From Anaerolineaceae bacterium (GTDB taxonomy: Bacteria; Chloroflexota; Anaerolineae; Aggregatilineales; Phototrophicaceae), in contig JACKCH010000010.1 of assembly GCA_020634115.1 (NCBI GenBank), positions 434,001 to 498,000 on the forward strand: DNA of 64,000 nt. The letters run 5' to 3'. The notes under the pieces were generated by a model, which was not told where the DNA came from, did not search any database, and was given only the letters and a program-made list of their open reading frames with translations. Position numbers and translations under genes: made by a program. This document shows positions 1-9,064 of this stretch, in pieces. Each line of letters starts with the position of its first letter. Position 1 is the stretch's first letter.

Positions 1-260
1 ACTGGCGACGTTTCAATCGTGCGATGGGTGACTCCCGCGCCGACCCGCAAAACTGCCTCATTGTCAATGATCTGGATCGCATCAATCGCGTCAATGGTTT
101 TGATATTGATGAGGTGGGCGTAACTTGTAAGCCCCTCTTTCATCACCACCAGCAGTTCGGTGCCACCAGCATACGCCGTTGCATCCCATCCATATTCATT
201 TAGCAGCTCGGATGCCTCCTGTGGTGTCCGAGGCTCATGAATAACAAAGGGCTTTAGCAT
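1..260 (-). CDS. Molybdenum hydroxylase FAD-binding subunit (CoxM/XdhB-like), 3' part outside window
   Basis: The reverse strand reads from an ATG at 260 to the window edge, giving about 86 N-terminal residues. The protein starts MLKPFVIHEPRTPQEA and has the family's flavin-binding loop (AYAGGTELLVVMKEG). It continues with INIKTI and LRVGAGVTH. This matches the FAD-binding subunit of xanthine dehydrogenase/CO dehydrogenase-type enzymes, which passes electrons from the Mo-pterin subunit to an acceptor. The [2Fe-2S] and Mo-binding partners should lie beyond the left edge. It is the last visible gene of the minus-strand catabolic operon, 82 bases after the aldolase gene. The substrate cannot be told from this piece. 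Confidence 0.8.
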   Translation of the reverse strand, partial: MLKPFVIHEPRTPQEASELLNEYGWDATAYAGGTELLVVMKEGLTSYAHLINIKTIDAIDAIQIIDNEAVLRVGAGVTHRTIETSP

Positions 261-342
261 GTACACTCCTTTTTATCGTCAGGATTGACGACGGTGATTT
301 TTGATAACACGACGCGATTCTGCCGAGTCACCACGTCTGGTT

Positions 343-1059
343 CTATCCGGTATTGTCATCCGGCATCCCGTTCGCCAGTCCTGCGTTCCGCAGCTTGCGA
401 ATCAGGTAATGCCAATATCCTTCGGTGAAGTCGTCCCGGTATTTTTCACGGCTGAGACGCGCTGCCGTTTCTTCAGGAAAGGGCGCTAGCGCACCCAGAT
501 TCTGGGCGAGCATCTGGATCTGAATGGCACGTTCAAGAGTCAGTGCCGTGTAAGTCACCCAGGGGACATCCTTCCCCACGACCAGCACCCCGTGATTTTG
601 CATCAGAACCGCTTTGCGATCCCCAAGCGCACGCGCTACCGCCTGCCCCAATTGCGCGTCCGTTATGAGACCGGCGGTCTCATCAAAGGAGCCTAACCCT
701 TCATGAAATAGCAGGCTATCATGATTGACAAGTGACAACGTGGCCTTCGACGCGCCGAGTGCCGTCGCATACGGAGCATGGGTATGGGCAATGGCATTAA
801 CATCCGGTCGTACCCGATACACTTCGGTATGAAGCACTGATTCCAGATGCACATCACCTTGACCACTGACCTTGTTGCCATCCAGATCAATCGCGATCAC
901 ATTGTCGGGTGTAATCTCATCAAGACCGTAATCCTTGCACTTGATGTAGATGATGTCACCTGGCCCACGTACACTCACGTGCCCCAGCGTCATATCCGCA
1001 TGTCCATGCATGGCGAGAATCCGGCAGGCCCATGCCACCTGAGTACGCAGGTGGATCAT
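343..1059 (-). CDS. Class II aldolase/adducin family protein
   Basis: A protein of about 238 residues with the zinc-binding HxH (HTHAPYA, about residues 92-97), a third histidine in QNHGVLVVG, and a glutamate in the HLESVLHTEVY segment. These are the metal ligands and catalytic acid of class II aldolases (fuculose/ribulose-phosphate aldolase family). Such enzymes cleave or epimerise sugar phosphates, or decarboxylate related acids, in the cytoplasm. The GTG at 1068 directly follows the cupin stop. The ATG at 1059 is given here because the family usually starts close to the conserved WACRILA helix. The gene is tightly coupled to the cupin gene and so co-transcribed. The exact substrate is unknown. 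Confidence 0.82.
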   Translation of the reverse strand: MIHLRTQVAWACRILAMHGHADMTLGHVSVRGPGDIIYIKCKDYGLDEITPDNVIAIDLDGNKVSGQGDVHLESVLHTEVYRVRPDVNAIAHTHAPYATALGASKATLSLVNHDSLLFHEGLGSFDETAGLITDAQLGQAVARALGDRKAVLMQNHGVLVVGKDVPWVTYTALTLERAIQIQMLAQNLGALAPFPEETAARLSREKYRDDFTEGYWHYLIRKLRNAGLANGMPDDNTG

Positions 1060-1068
1060 CAGACACAC

Positions 1069-1434
1069 TCACTTTCGCTCAGTAACTGGATAATCCGGGT
1101 AAGGAAAAGCAAAGACCATAATGACATCCTCGTCGCCTGTGTTCGCTACGGCGTGCCAGACCCCGGCAGGGATAAACAAGGCATCTCCAGGGCCGTAGGG
1201 TATGGTCTGGTCATCTAGCCGGAGTTCGCCTGTTCCCGCGATCACAATGGCTAACTCTTCCACCTCGTGGGCAACGGGTGATAGTGCCGTGCCGGGCGTG
1301 AAGATTGAGTACCCCAGCGATCCCTGGTTGCCGTTGACGGTCTTATTGTTGAGTACCATGCGACTCCAGGAACCGCCAGGAAGCTCGATTTTGGCGACAT
1401 TCTCAAGCTGAATCTTCTCGACCAGGCTGCTCAT
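1069..1434 (-). CDS. Small cupin-domain protein
   Basis: A single-domain cupin of 121 residues. Cupin motif 1 is degenerate (PVAHEVEELAIVIAG) and motif 2 is clear (YGPGDALFIPAGVWHAVANTG). Such proteins are often small dioxygenases, isomerases or sensors of a catabolic intermediate. The start is the ATG at 1434, which overlaps the upstream stop as ATGA. A GTG three codons earlier is possible but less likely. The gene sits between the M29/NicX-like and class II aldolase genes, so a role in the same pathway is inferred. Motif 1 lacks a full set of histidines, so the metal chemistry is uncertain. Confidence 0.78.
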   Translation of the reverse strand: MSSLVEKIQLENVAKIELPGGSWSRMVLNNKTVNGNQGSLGYSIFTPGTALSPVAHEVEELAIVIAGTGELRLDDQTIPYGPGDALFIPAGVWHAVANTGDEDVIMVFAFPYPDYPVTERK

Positions 1435-2438
1435 AGCACCCACTTTCCGTCCTTGAGGATGTACTGTCCGTTATCTACGATCTGCATGGTCGCTTTCAGG
1501 CAAACGCCGTCCAGATGTAACCGGCACACATTCTGCCCGCCAGGGTAAGCATTGTGGTTATCACCCAATGCGAAATGGACTGTGCCTGCACGCCCTTTTT
1601 CCGAAGGCGTGCCATATGGCGCTTTGTCACTGACACCAAACGCGAATTCGCCGATAATGTCGGAATTTTCAACGCCGGAAATAACCTGCTTGAGTCTGTC
1701 GGCCTCCGGGCCACCTTCAATGCTGACGGCGTGACCACCTTTCATAGTCCAGGTAATCGGATTCTTCACCTGTCCCGGCAGCCCGATACCGAGCATCACA
1801 CCATCTACCACCACAATACCTTCGCTCTGGTCTTCTACCGCCGCAAAAGCGACTTCTGCCCAGAGTGGGGTGGGGCCCATCATCATGCCGCGCTCACGAA
1901 TCGGTGTGACCTGCAACGCCGGGCGTCCTTCGATAGATACGGTAATATCCGTGCCCAGGGCAGTGGTCACGCGCATCCGCTTTTTGCCCTTCAGCGCCTC
2001 AATGGCATGTTGAGCACGCCTGATCGCTTCGTGAATGTCTCCTTCGGTCAAATCCCAGGAACCCATTCCATCTTCAATCGAGCCGATTTTTTGATTAGCG
2101 TTGACCGTTTCTTTGACAGCTTTGATATGGGCAAAGCGATTGGCCCATTCCAGGTTGGTCACAATAATAACTTCATCTGATGTCACCATTGCCTGGTGCA
2201 GATTGCGTGGGGGATCCATCGGGAACAGGGTGTCCTGTAATCCTCGGCGTACCTGCTGCTCGTTGTTCATGATAACCGGAAAAGCGCCCCGTTCTACGGC
2301 AATTTTCGCCAGGGCATCTGCTTCGGTACGATGCGCGTTATCGCAGATAATGGTGACAATATCGCCGGATTCAACAGTAAAACAGACATCCAGAATTAAT
2401 TCTGCATCTTTACGCAGACCTGCGGGTAAATCAGTCAT
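1431..2438 (-). CDS. M29 aminopeptidase / NicX-like metalloenzyme
   Basis: A protein of 335 residues in the family that holds M29 leucyl aminopeptidases and 2,5-dihydroxypyridine dioxygenase (NicX). Near the C terminus are a histidine in GTVHFALGDN and an HxD pair in RLHLDGV. NicX uses two His and an Asp of this arrangement to hold iron. An acidic segment, GEFAFGVSDKAP, precedes them. Neighbouring redox and Mo-hydroxylase genes make a ring-cleaving oxygenase attractive, but a peptidase or amidase role is equally allowed by the fold. The ribosome binding site AAGGAG lies just upstream of the ATG at 2438. The downstream cupin overlaps by four bases. Confidence 0.72.
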   Translation of the reverse strand: MTDLPAGLRKDAELILDVCFTVESGDIVTIICDNAHRTEADALAKIAVERGAFPVIMNNEQQVRRGLQDTLFPMDPPRNLHQAMVTSDEVIIVTNLEWANRFAHIKAVKETVNANQKIGSIEDGMGSWDLTEGDIHEAIRRAQHAIEALKGKKRMRVTTALGTDITVSIEGRPALQVTPIRERGMMMGPTPLWAEVAFAAVEDQSEGIVVVDGVMLGIGLPGQVKNPITWTMKGGHAVSIEGGPEADRLKQVISGVENSDIIGEFAFGVSDKAPYGTPSEKGRAGTVHFALGDNHNAYPGGQNVCRLHLDGVCLKATMQIVDNGQYILKDGKWVL

Positions 2439-2471
2439 GGTATACTCCTTGCTGTATTTTTCCTGCTCTAT

Positions 2472-3494
2472 TTATGCGAATTCTGAAAAGACTTCTTTTG
2501 CGAATCGCTCAACCTGTCCAAATTGATCCAATGACCCAAACCGGCAAATGAAATAATCCACGCCAGCTTCAGAAAAGGTTCTGAGCCATTCCATGATGTC
2601 ATCCGGGTTGCCCACCGGCCCCCACTGCGAAATGTCCATTTTCTGACTGAGTTCGGGGTAGTATTCGCTGATATAGGCTTGAATACCTTTTTGCGCTTCT
2701 TCGCGGGTGTCGGCGATATTCATGGTGACCTGATAGCTCATAACAAAGTCATCGGGATTGCCGCCGCTTTCTTCAATCGCTTTCAAAACCTCTTCGCGCT
2801 GTTCCTTAAATTCCTCAGGATGCCCGGCGCGGCAGCAGGTCATCCAACCGTCTCCATAATCAGCGATACGTTTTGCGGCGCGACTGATGACCTTTCCCGT
2901 AGTCGCTTCGTCGCTGGTGTTGCGTACCAGGCGCGGGTTGCTGACAATCCACATGGGCGGCGGTGTCTGTACTGGCATGAGCGGCCCCATTTCAGTACCG
3001 GAATAGAAGCCAACTTTTTCGTAATTGAAATGCTCGCCTTGAAAACTCGTCTCCCCTTTGGTCCAGAGTTCTCGTAGCACAGCCAGACCTTCCTCGAAAA
3101 TTGAGGCACGTTGGGTAAAGTCGAGTCCCATCGCAGCGTATTCACGCTTGACACCCTCTTCCGGGCTTCCCATGCAGGCTCCCAGGATGGTTCGTCCATG
3201 CGTGAGTTGATCGAGCGTAGCCCATTCCAATGCCAGGTACAGCGGATTGCGGGTTGCAGTGACCAGACAGGCTGTACCTAATCTCGCCTGCTTAATCCGC
3301 TGTGAAATCGCGGACATCAGAGTCATGGGTTCGTAGCGGGGTTTTGAAAACAGGCTGTCGCCAACCCAGATTGAGTCGAAACCCAGTTCATCAACCATGG
3401 TGGAGAGTTCCAGCAAGTCGTTCAGGGTGTAGCTGTTGGCGATGAGTGGTTCACGGTTATTGACATTGACACCAAAGACAGGTTTTTTGCCCAT
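2472..3494 (-). CDS. LLM-class flavin-dependent oxidoreductase (luciferase-like)
   Basis: A 340-residue TIM-barrel protein of the bacterial luciferase-like superfamily. The N-terminal half has LGFDSIWVGDSL and TACLVTATRNPLYLA, followed by LDQLTHGRTILGACMGSP, all typical of the group. Members use FMNH2 or F420 to oxidise small molecules. An F420-type enzyme is plausible because another deazaflavin-type protein occurs in the window, but cofactor choice is not visible. The ATG at 3494 has a GGAG six to seven bases upstream, so it is preferred to the GTG one codon earlier. The gene lies between the GntR regulator and the M29/NicX-like gene. Confidence 0.85.
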   Translation of the reverse strand: MGKKPVFGVNVNNREPLIANSYTLNDLLELSTMVDELGFDSIWVGDSLFSKPRYEPMTLMSAISQRIKQARLGTACLVTATRNPLYLALEWATLDQLTHGRTILGACMGSPEEGVKREYAAMGLDFTQRASIFEEGLAVLRELWTKGETSFQGEHFNYEKVGFYSGTEMGPLMPVQTPPPMWIVSNPRLVRNTSDEATTGKVISRAAKRIADYGDGWMTCCRAGHPEEFKEQREEVLKAIEESGGNPDDFVMSYQVTMNIADTREEAQKGIQAYISEYYPELSQKMDISQWGPVGNPDDIMEWLRTFSEAGVDYFICRFGSLDQFGQVERFAKEVFSEFA

Positions 3495-3530
3495 CACGTT
3501 CTCCTTTTTATAACAACGTGCTACGCTGCT

Positions 3531-4241
3531 CTACTCACGGTTATTCGAGACGAGTTGCAGCTCATCCTCGGCATGTTCGGACTGCAAAATTTGCTGCGGG
3601 ATCTGGATATGCGCGCTCATCAGAATCGCGGCCTTATCAGCATCGCCCGTTTTGATCGCATCCAGAATGGCTTTATGCTCATCGCAGGATTTGCTCAGGC
3701 CACCGCGCAGCGTGAGTGAACGCATCCGGTAGCGTCGCATCTGATCAATCAGTGGATAGTACATTTCAATCAGTTTCCGGTTGTTCGACTTCACAACCAG
3801 CATGTGATGGAATTGGGCGTTGGCTGCAAAGAAAGCATCCACGGCCTCAGCCTCAGCATGGCGGATCATTGCCTCGTGGAGTTGTTCCAGTTCAGCGATG
3901 TCGTCCGGGGTGAGGTTGGGGGTGGCAAGCCGGGTTGCCAGCGATTCTAACGCCTCACGTACCCGATAAGCGTCAATGAACTCCTGCCACGTCAACGAGG
4001 TCACGACTGCGCCACGATGGGTAATGATTTCAACCAGGCCCTCGGCGCTGAGTTTTTGCAGCGCCTCTCGTACTGGCCCACGACTGACACCCAGGTCCCT
4101 GGCAATGACGGCTTCCTGGATAGGGGTATCTGGAGGAAGTCGGTTATTGAGAATATCTTCCCGCAAAATCTCATAAACTCGATCGGTTAAGGTCTTGCGC
4201 TCGACCGAACGTGAAGCGGATTGCGGCTGATCTGACGGCAT
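3531..4241 (-). CDS. GntR-family transcriptional regulator, FCD subfamily
   Basis: A 236-residue regulator. Residues about 15-80 form the winged helix (VYEILREDILNNRLPP, then VSRGPVREALQKLSAEGLVE), the hallmark of GntR proteins. The rest is an all-helical FCD ligand-binding domain with the metal-site type histidines (FHHMLV, DEHKAIL, MSAHI). FCD regulators usually repress nearby catabolic operons and release DNA on binding an acid or sugar-acid metabolite. It sits between the transporter and the enzyme genes. The cluster of palindromic half-sites by the binding-protein promoter (9052-9090) is a candidate operator. Confidence 0.9.
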   Translation of the reverse strand: MPSDQPQSASRSVERKTLTDRVYEILREDILNNRLPPDTPIQEAVIARDLGVSRGPVREALQKLSAEGLVEIITHRGAVVTSLTWQEFIDAYRVREALESLATRLATPNLTPDDIAELEQLHEAMIRHAEAEAVDAFFAANAQFHHMLVVKSNNRKLIEMYYPLIDQMRRYRMRSLTLRGGLSKSCDEHKAILDAIKTGDADKAAILMSAHIQIPQQILQSEHAEDELQLVSNNRE

Positions 4242-4253
4242 GGTTTCTCCAAA

Positions 4254-4991
4254 TTATTGTGTTATTGTTCCGGATAGGATGATTTCGCTCAGTGCGTCAA
4301 CATCCTGAATCTGATTCCGTGCATAGGTGTTTAGAATTCTGCCCCGTTCCATTACAGCGATATGGTCAGCTACATTAAGAGCAAATTTGAGTTTCTGCTC
4401 AACCAGCAGCACGGTCAGACCCGCATCTTTCAGGCCTACGACAATCCTACCTATGGCCTCTACCAGTAAAGGCGCGAGTCCTTCGGTCGGTTCATCCATC
4501 AGCAGAATATCCGGGTTCAGGATAAGCGCTCGAGCGACGGCGAGCATGGACTGTTCTCCTCCAGAAAGTGTACTCGCACCCGCGCGTCGGCGCTCATAAA
4601 GTCGCGGGAATATCTCATAGATGGCCTGCAGATTATACGGCATGGCCTTGATCGGATCGACCAGATTGAGATGTTCCTCCACGCTCAGGCTTCTGAAAAG
4701 ACGACGCCCTTGAGGGACAAGTGCGATACCTAGTTTTTTGCGATCCGCCGCCCGCTGTTGGGCCAGATCAACCGTGCTGCCACCCCGATACAACATGATT
4801 TGCCCGGACGTGATTGGGAGCAATCCCATGATACTGTTGATGAGAGTCGTCTTGCCGACCCCGTTGCGTCCGAGAATGGCGGTGATACTACCTTCGGCCA
4901 CACTCAACTGAGTTTCCTGAAGGACATGGCTCAGACCATAGTGAACATGGATAGCGTCTATTGACAGTGCAATTGAACTAGGATTCGCCAA
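4254..4991 (-). CDS. livF: Branched-chain amino acid-type ABC transporter ATPase LivF
   Basis: A 245-residue ATPase with Walker A GRNGVGKTT (residues 41-49), signature LSGGEQ, and Walker B ILLMDEPTEGL. The EPTEGLAPLLVE continuation is characteristic of LivF rather than LivG. It energises uptake through LivH/LivM in the inner membrane. Its start overlaps the end of livG by 14 bases, showing translational coupling. The substrate may be an amino acid, a urea-type compound or an aromatic acid, since HAAT-type systems vary. The adjacent catabolic genes argue for something other than leucine. Confidence 0.92.
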   Translation of the reverse strand: MANPSSIALSIDAIHVHYGLSHVLQETQLSVAEGSITAILGRNGVGKTTLINSIMGLLPITSGQIMLYRGGSTVDLAQQRAADRKKLGIALVPQGRRLFRSLSVEEHLNLVDPIKAMPYNLQAIYEIFPRLYERRRAGASTLSGGEQSMLAVARALILNPDILLMDEPTEGLAPLLVEAIGRIVVGLKDAGLTVLLVEQKLKFALNVADHIAVMERGRILNTYARNQIQDVDALSEIILSGTITQ

Positions 4992-5739
4992 GGTACACTT
5001 CCTTTACACGCTCATCATGGCGAATCTCACTCGCTGGCCCATGGGCAATGGCCTGCCCACCGTGAAGCACGCTCAAGTATTCGGATATATCGAAGATGAC
5101 ATCCAGATCATGCTCAATCATGACAATCGTCAGGTCTTTGGGAAGGCTGTTGACGAGCTGAACAACGGCTTTAATCTCCGCAGTTGAAAGACCAGCAGTG
5201 GGCTCGTCCAGAAGAAGGACTCTGGGATTCGACGCCAGCGCGACGGCAATTTCGAGTAACCGTTGTTCACCATATGCCAATTCATTGACTGTCTTGTCAG
5301 CAAGGTGCATCAGGGCTAAATCGTGTAACTGAGTCTCTGCAATGGACACCGCCACCTTGTCCTTGTGCGCCGGTTTCCAGAACACGCGCGAGGTTCCAGA
5401 TTGAACCAGCGCCGCCATCAGGATATTTTCCAGAACCGACAGTTCCGGGAACAGGGTGGTAATCTGGAAGGTGCGTGCCAGACCATACTTGACGCGCTCA
5501 TGCGGCGGATGTTTGCTGATGTCTACGCCGTGCAGGTAGACTTGCCCTTTTGTCGGTTTCACGAAGCCGGAAATCACATTGAACAGCGTGGTCTTGCCTG
5601 CGCCATTCGGCCCCAGAATGCCGTAGCGGGAACCGGTTGGCACCGCAATATCCACATTTTGGAGTGCCAGCAAACCGCCGAATTGGACGGTCAGATTCTC
5701 AATGGACAGTGCATATTTGCTATTTGCTGTTTGTGCCAT
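4978..5739 (-). CDS. livG: Branched-chain amino acid-type ABC transporter ATPase LivG
   Basis: A 253-residue ATPase with Walker A GPNGAGKTT (residues 43-51), the LivG-type signature LAYGEQRLLEIAVAL, and Walker B VLLLDEPTAGLS. The C-terminal GHDLDVIF-like segment (EHDLDVIFDIS) also fits LivG. It pairs with LivF on the LivH/LivM membrane channel. It overlaps livM by 20 bases and livF by 14, so the four genes form one tight unit. Confidence 0.92.
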   Translation of the reverse strand: MAQTANSKYALSIENLTVQFGGLLALQNVDIAVPTGSRYGILGPNGAGKTTLFNVISGFVKPTKGQVYLHGVDISKHPPHERVKYGLARTFQITTLFPELSVLENILMAALVQSGTSRVFWKPAHKDKVAVSIAETQLHDLALMHLADKTVNELAYGEQRLLEIAVALASNPRVLLLDEPTAGLSTAEIKAVVQLVNSLPKDLTIVMIEHDLDVIFDISEYLSVLHGGQAIAHGPASEIRHDERVKEVYLGES

Positions 5740-6691
5740 ACGGCGCGTACTCTTTCCCTTTAGATTGGCGTGTCATGCGCTGTCTGATGGTCGGAACCAA
5801 TGATGATAATCCACCCGGCAAAAAGACAACCGATATGACATAGAGTAGCCCCAGTACCATCGGCCAGCGTTGGGTGCTGCCAATCAGCAGTGTCTTGAAA
5901 ATGTGCAGGCCGGAACCAGCGACAAAAGGCCCCCAGAGAGAGCCAAATCCGCCAACGACAACCGCTAACAACATCTGGGCAGAAAGCTGCCAACTGAGCG
6001 AACCTGTGCCAATGAATTTGTTGAAAAAGGTACTCAAAACCCCGTAGACCGCGGCCACCAGTGCCGCCACGATAAACGCAGTCGCCCGGCGGGATTGGAC
6101 GTTGTACCCCAGCGCGGACATACGGGTATCGCTGCCCCGAACGCCCATAAAACTCATACCAACCGCACTGCTTGCAAAAACACTAATCAGTAAGGAGACA
6201 AAGATAACTACGATCAAGGTGAGGTAGAAAAACCCGGTTCGTTCGTTGATATCCCAGATAAAATCCGGGCGCGGCACGCTGGGGATGCCATTTTCACCAC
6301 CTGTAAAAGATGTCCACCGGGTAGCAATCCCCCATGCTACTTGACCGAAAGCGAGGGTGATTGTCAGAAATGTCAGCCCACGCACGCGGACAGCCAATGG
6401 CGCAAAAGCCAGCGCAACCCCACCTGACAGTACTACGCCTATCCCGGCTGCCACCCAGGGGTTGATTCCGAAGCGCGTGATCGCCAGCGCGGTTCCATAT
6501 CCTGCCAGTCCGAAGAACGCAGCATGTCCAAGTGTTGGCATCTGGGTATAGCCGACGAGCAGATCAAGCCCCATCGCAAAGCCACCGAAGATGAGCGCCT
6601 GGGTCAACAACCCAAGCCAGTACTCAGTCAATACGAATGGCAGTATTGCCAGGATAATACCAGCGCCAATGATTAGTTTTTCTCGTCTCAT
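5720..6691 (-). CDS. livM: Branched-chain amino acid-type ABC transporter permease LivM
   Basis: A 323-residue integral membrane protein with many hydrophobic segments and family motifs: GLDLLVGYTQMPTLGHAAFFGLAGY near residues 42-65, and GGFGSLWGPFVAG near the C terminus. LivM and LivH form the membrane channel. The stop of livH overlaps its ATG by four bases (ATGA). The length is normal for the family. Confidence 0.92.
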   Translation of the reverse strand: MRREKLIIGAGIILAILPFVLTEYWLGLLTQALIFGGFAMGLDLLVGYTQMPTLGHAAFFGLAGYGTALAITRFGINPWVAAGIGVVLSGGVALAFAPLAVRVRGLTFLTITLAFGQVAWGIATRWTSFTGGENGIPSVPRPDFIWDINERTGFFYLTLIVVIFVSLLISVFASSAVGMSFMGVRGSDTRMSALGYNVQSRRATAFIVAALVAAVYGVLSTFFNKFIGTGSLSWQLSAQMLLAVVVGGFGSLWGPFVAGSGLHIFKTLLIGSTQRWPMVLGLLYVISVVFLPGGLSSLVPTIRQRMTRQSKGKEYAPYGTNSK

Positions 6692-7551
6692 TCGGGTGGT
6701 ATTCTCCCAAATAGGCCCAGTGGCCGAACAATCAGGATAATGATAACGGGCGAAAACAACGTGAAGTAGCTCAGTTCTGGGAAGAGTGCCTTGCCAAAGG
6801 TGTCCACCAGGCCAACCATCAGGCTGGCGACAAAAGCACCGCTCAGGCTACCCACCCCGCCAACAACCATGACCACCACCGCCAGTAGCAATACGTCGAA
6901 GTCGAGACCGATGGATACGCCCAGTACCGGGCCACCCAACACACCGGCCATACCAGCAATGGCTGCCCCCAACGTAAAGACGGTCGCAAAGACGACTTCA
7001 ACCCGGATACCCATCGCCGTCGCCATATCACGATCATCCACACAGGCGCGGACAATCGCTCCCAGGCGTGACCGTTCCCAGAAAAGCCATAATCCGGTAC
7101 CGGCGACAAAAGCGAGGACAATGAGAAACAGACGGTAGGCCGGGTAAGTTACCCCCAGTATCTTGACCGAAGTTGCCAGAATCTCAGGCGCAGGAATAGT
7201 TTGCGGGGCACCACCCCAGATCGCCAGGATGGCGTTGTTGAAAATGAATGCCAGCCCCAAGGTCAGCAAGACCTGGTTGAAGCGTGAACCCAGCAGGGTT
7301 GTGCTAAAAACCTTCTGGATGATAAATCCGAGAGCGCCTGCCGCCAGCATCGCCGCCGGGATGGCAAGCCAGAAACTCCCGGTTGCCTTATGTACCGCCA
7401 AACCGACAAAACCACCGAACAGGAATATCGCCCCGTGAGACAGATTGAGAATACGCATCAGGCCGAAAACGACGGATAAGCCTGCTGCCACAAAAAACAG
7501 GAGGGAACCCATTGTCAGGCCGTTCAAAATCTGGAAAACCCAGAGTCTCAT
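6688..7551 (-). CDS. livH: Branched-chain amino acid-type ABC transporter permease LivH
   Basis: A 287-residue polytopic membrane protein opening MRLWVFQILNGLTMGSLLFF, with NLSHGAIFLFGGFVG and VVGGVGSLSGAFVASLMVGL, the classic LivH motifs. It is the first permease gene after the binding protein, about 200 bases downstream of it. A stem-loop lies in that gap. GAGAGGG upstream of the ATG serves as ribosome binding site. Confidence 0.92.
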   Translation of the reverse strand: MRLWVFQILNGLTMGSLLFFVAAGLSVVFGLMRILNLSHGAIFLFGGFVGLAVHKATGSFWLAIPAAMLAAGALGFIIQKVFSTTLLGSRFNQVLLTLGLAFIFNNAILAIWGGAPQTIPAPEILATSVKILGVTYPAYRLFLIVLAFVAGTGLWLFWERSRLGAIVRACVDDRDMATAMGIRVEVVFATVFTLGAAIAGMAGVLGGPVLGVSIGLDFDVLLLAVVVMVVGGVGSLSGAFVASLMVGLVDTFGKALFPELSYFTLFSPVIIILIVRPLGLFGRIPPE

Positions 7552-7692
7552 GATTCCCTCTCCGTGCAGCAGGAACGATATTCAAAGAAAGTATCAAGGC
7601 AAACATTCATCTTTGGTGTACCTTAGAGCATCTACTGGTTGGCGGATTCGAGGGGGGATGCGAATCTGAGGATTGCTCCCACGATTTTTCAG

Positions 7693-7722
7693 CTGGGGAA
7701 GGACAAATCTTCTCTTCCCCAG
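7693..7722 (-). promoter_or_regulatory. Stem-loop between binding-protein gene and livH
   Basis: An exact 9-bp inverted repeat (CTGGGGAAG / CTTCCCCAG) with a 12-base loop lies between the binding-protein stop and livH. No U-tract follows on the minus strand, so it is not a classic terminator. In many binding-protein-dependent operons such hairpins stabilise the upstream mRNA, so that binding protein is made in excess over the permease. That role is inferred. Confidence 0.5.
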
Positions 7723-7749
7723 GTGAACACACTGAGTCGTTTTTTAGAA

Positions 7750-8946
7750 TTATTTCGATGTTTCGGCTTCGGGTTCCCAGTTCAGGCCAACCGCTTCAAT
7801 CGTATCTAATACCTGCTGGACAGAAGTCCCCTCATCGTTCATGACAACCTGGGTGACATACACATTTCGCACCGATTGGCCGGTTTCATCAAAGCTGAAT
7901 GGTCCGGCGGCACTGTCGAATGACAGTGAAAGAAGCGCTTCCATGAACGCTGCCTTATCGCTCATGTCTCCACCAACAGCTTCGATGGCGCGGGCGGCGA
8001 CTTCGGCGGCAGTATAGCTTTCTTCAACGTAGACACCAGCTTCACCACCGACCTGGCTGTCGAAGAGTTCCAAAAATGCTGTATTTTCTTCATTATCCAG
8101 CGCTGGTACCCAGCCATCAGCCTGAACCAGACCCTCTACCGTGTCGCCCATAGCACCCAATACACCAGCAGTGAAATAACCTGGAGCAACGACCTGGATA
8201 TCAGGCGTCAAACCAAAATCACGCATCTGCTGCGCAAAACTGATCGCACCCGGCCCGGCGAAGAAAGCGTAAGCCACATCAATGCTTTCTGGATCGACCT
8301 GGCTGATGAAAGGCCCATAGTCTGTGGTGCCGAGTGGCGGTTTTTGTTCCGTGACGATGGTGCCACCCGCTGCCGTGAATGCGGTGGCAAACGCTCCGGC
8401 ACGTTCCTCACCGACAATGAAGTCCCATGCAAACAGGGCAGCATTCTTCTTTTCAAGTTGGGTCGCGGTATACCAGCCTAGCGGCCCATCCTGCTGTCCA
8501 TTCGCTAGCGCTGTGCGAACCACATAGGGATGTGTACCGTCGGTGGCAGCTCTGGCACCAGCGATAGAGACAATCAACGGTGTTTCTGATTCATCGGCAT
8601 ATTGTGCCAGCGGTACAGCCACAGCCGAGTTAATCAGGCCCAGCAGCATATCCACCTGCTCCTGCTCAACCAACCGCCGTGCCTGTTCTAACGCCTGCTG
8701 TGGATCCCCGGCAGTATCAGCAAAGACCAACTCTACGTTGACCCCATCAATCGCATGATTGTCGAAGTAGAGCTGTATACCCTGGTTGGCCTGCTCACCG
8801 AAGATAGCAAAACCACCCGTTGTGGGATTGAGCACACCGACTTTGACCGTGATGGGTTCCTGCCCCGACACAATGGCCCCGCCGAAAACAAACAAAAGGC
8901 TGAATAGGAGAAGCATGACCGATAAGCGTTGCCGTCCAGAAATCAT
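7750..8946 (-). CDS. ABC transporter substrate-binding protein (Peripla_BP_6 / LivK-like)
   Basis: A 398-residue secreted protein. Residues 1-29 are a signal peptide (LSVMLLLFSLLFVFGGAIVSG). The mature part has KVGVLNPTTGGFAIFGEQANQGIQLY and DPQQALEQARRLVEQEQVDMLLG, typical of type-1 periplasmic binding proteins of the HAAT family. It captures the substrate for LivHMGF. GGGAGG stands six bases before the ATG. A strong promoter and operator-like repeats precede the gene (9052-9119), so it probably starts its own transcript. The ligand is unknown. Confidence 0.9.
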   Translation of the reverse strand: MISGRQRLSVMLLLFSLLFVFGGAIVSGQEPITVKVGVLNPTTGGFAIFGEQANQGIQLYFDNHAIDGVNVELVFADTAGDPQQALEQARRLVEQEQVDMLLGLINSAVAVPLAQYADESETPLIVSIAGARAATDGTHPYVVRTALANGQQDGPLGWYTATQLEKKNAALFAWDFIVGEERAGAFATAFTAAGGTIVTEQKPPLGTTDYGPFISQVDPESIDVAYAFFAGPGAISFAQQMRDFGLTPDIQVVAPGYFTAGVLGAMGDTVEGLVQADGWVPALDNEENTAFLELFDSQVGGEAGVYVEESYTAAEVAARAIEAVGGDMSDKAAFMEALLSLSFDSAAGPFSFDETGQSVRNVYVTQVVMNDEGTSVQQVLDTIEAVGLNWEPEAETSK

Positions 8947-9064
8947 TGAAAACCTCCCTAAAATATTCTATTTGCATGATGGTGCGCTAAAACAGCTGCC
9001 AACTGGTCTGAACAATGAGAGAGTAGGTGGGATGTTTATTGCAAGTTCGATATGTTAACTAAAG

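Noticed and set aside
7693..7722. Stem-loop as a terminator of the binding-protein transcript
   Set aside because: No U-tract follows on the coding strand, and livH downstream lacks an obvious promoter of its own.
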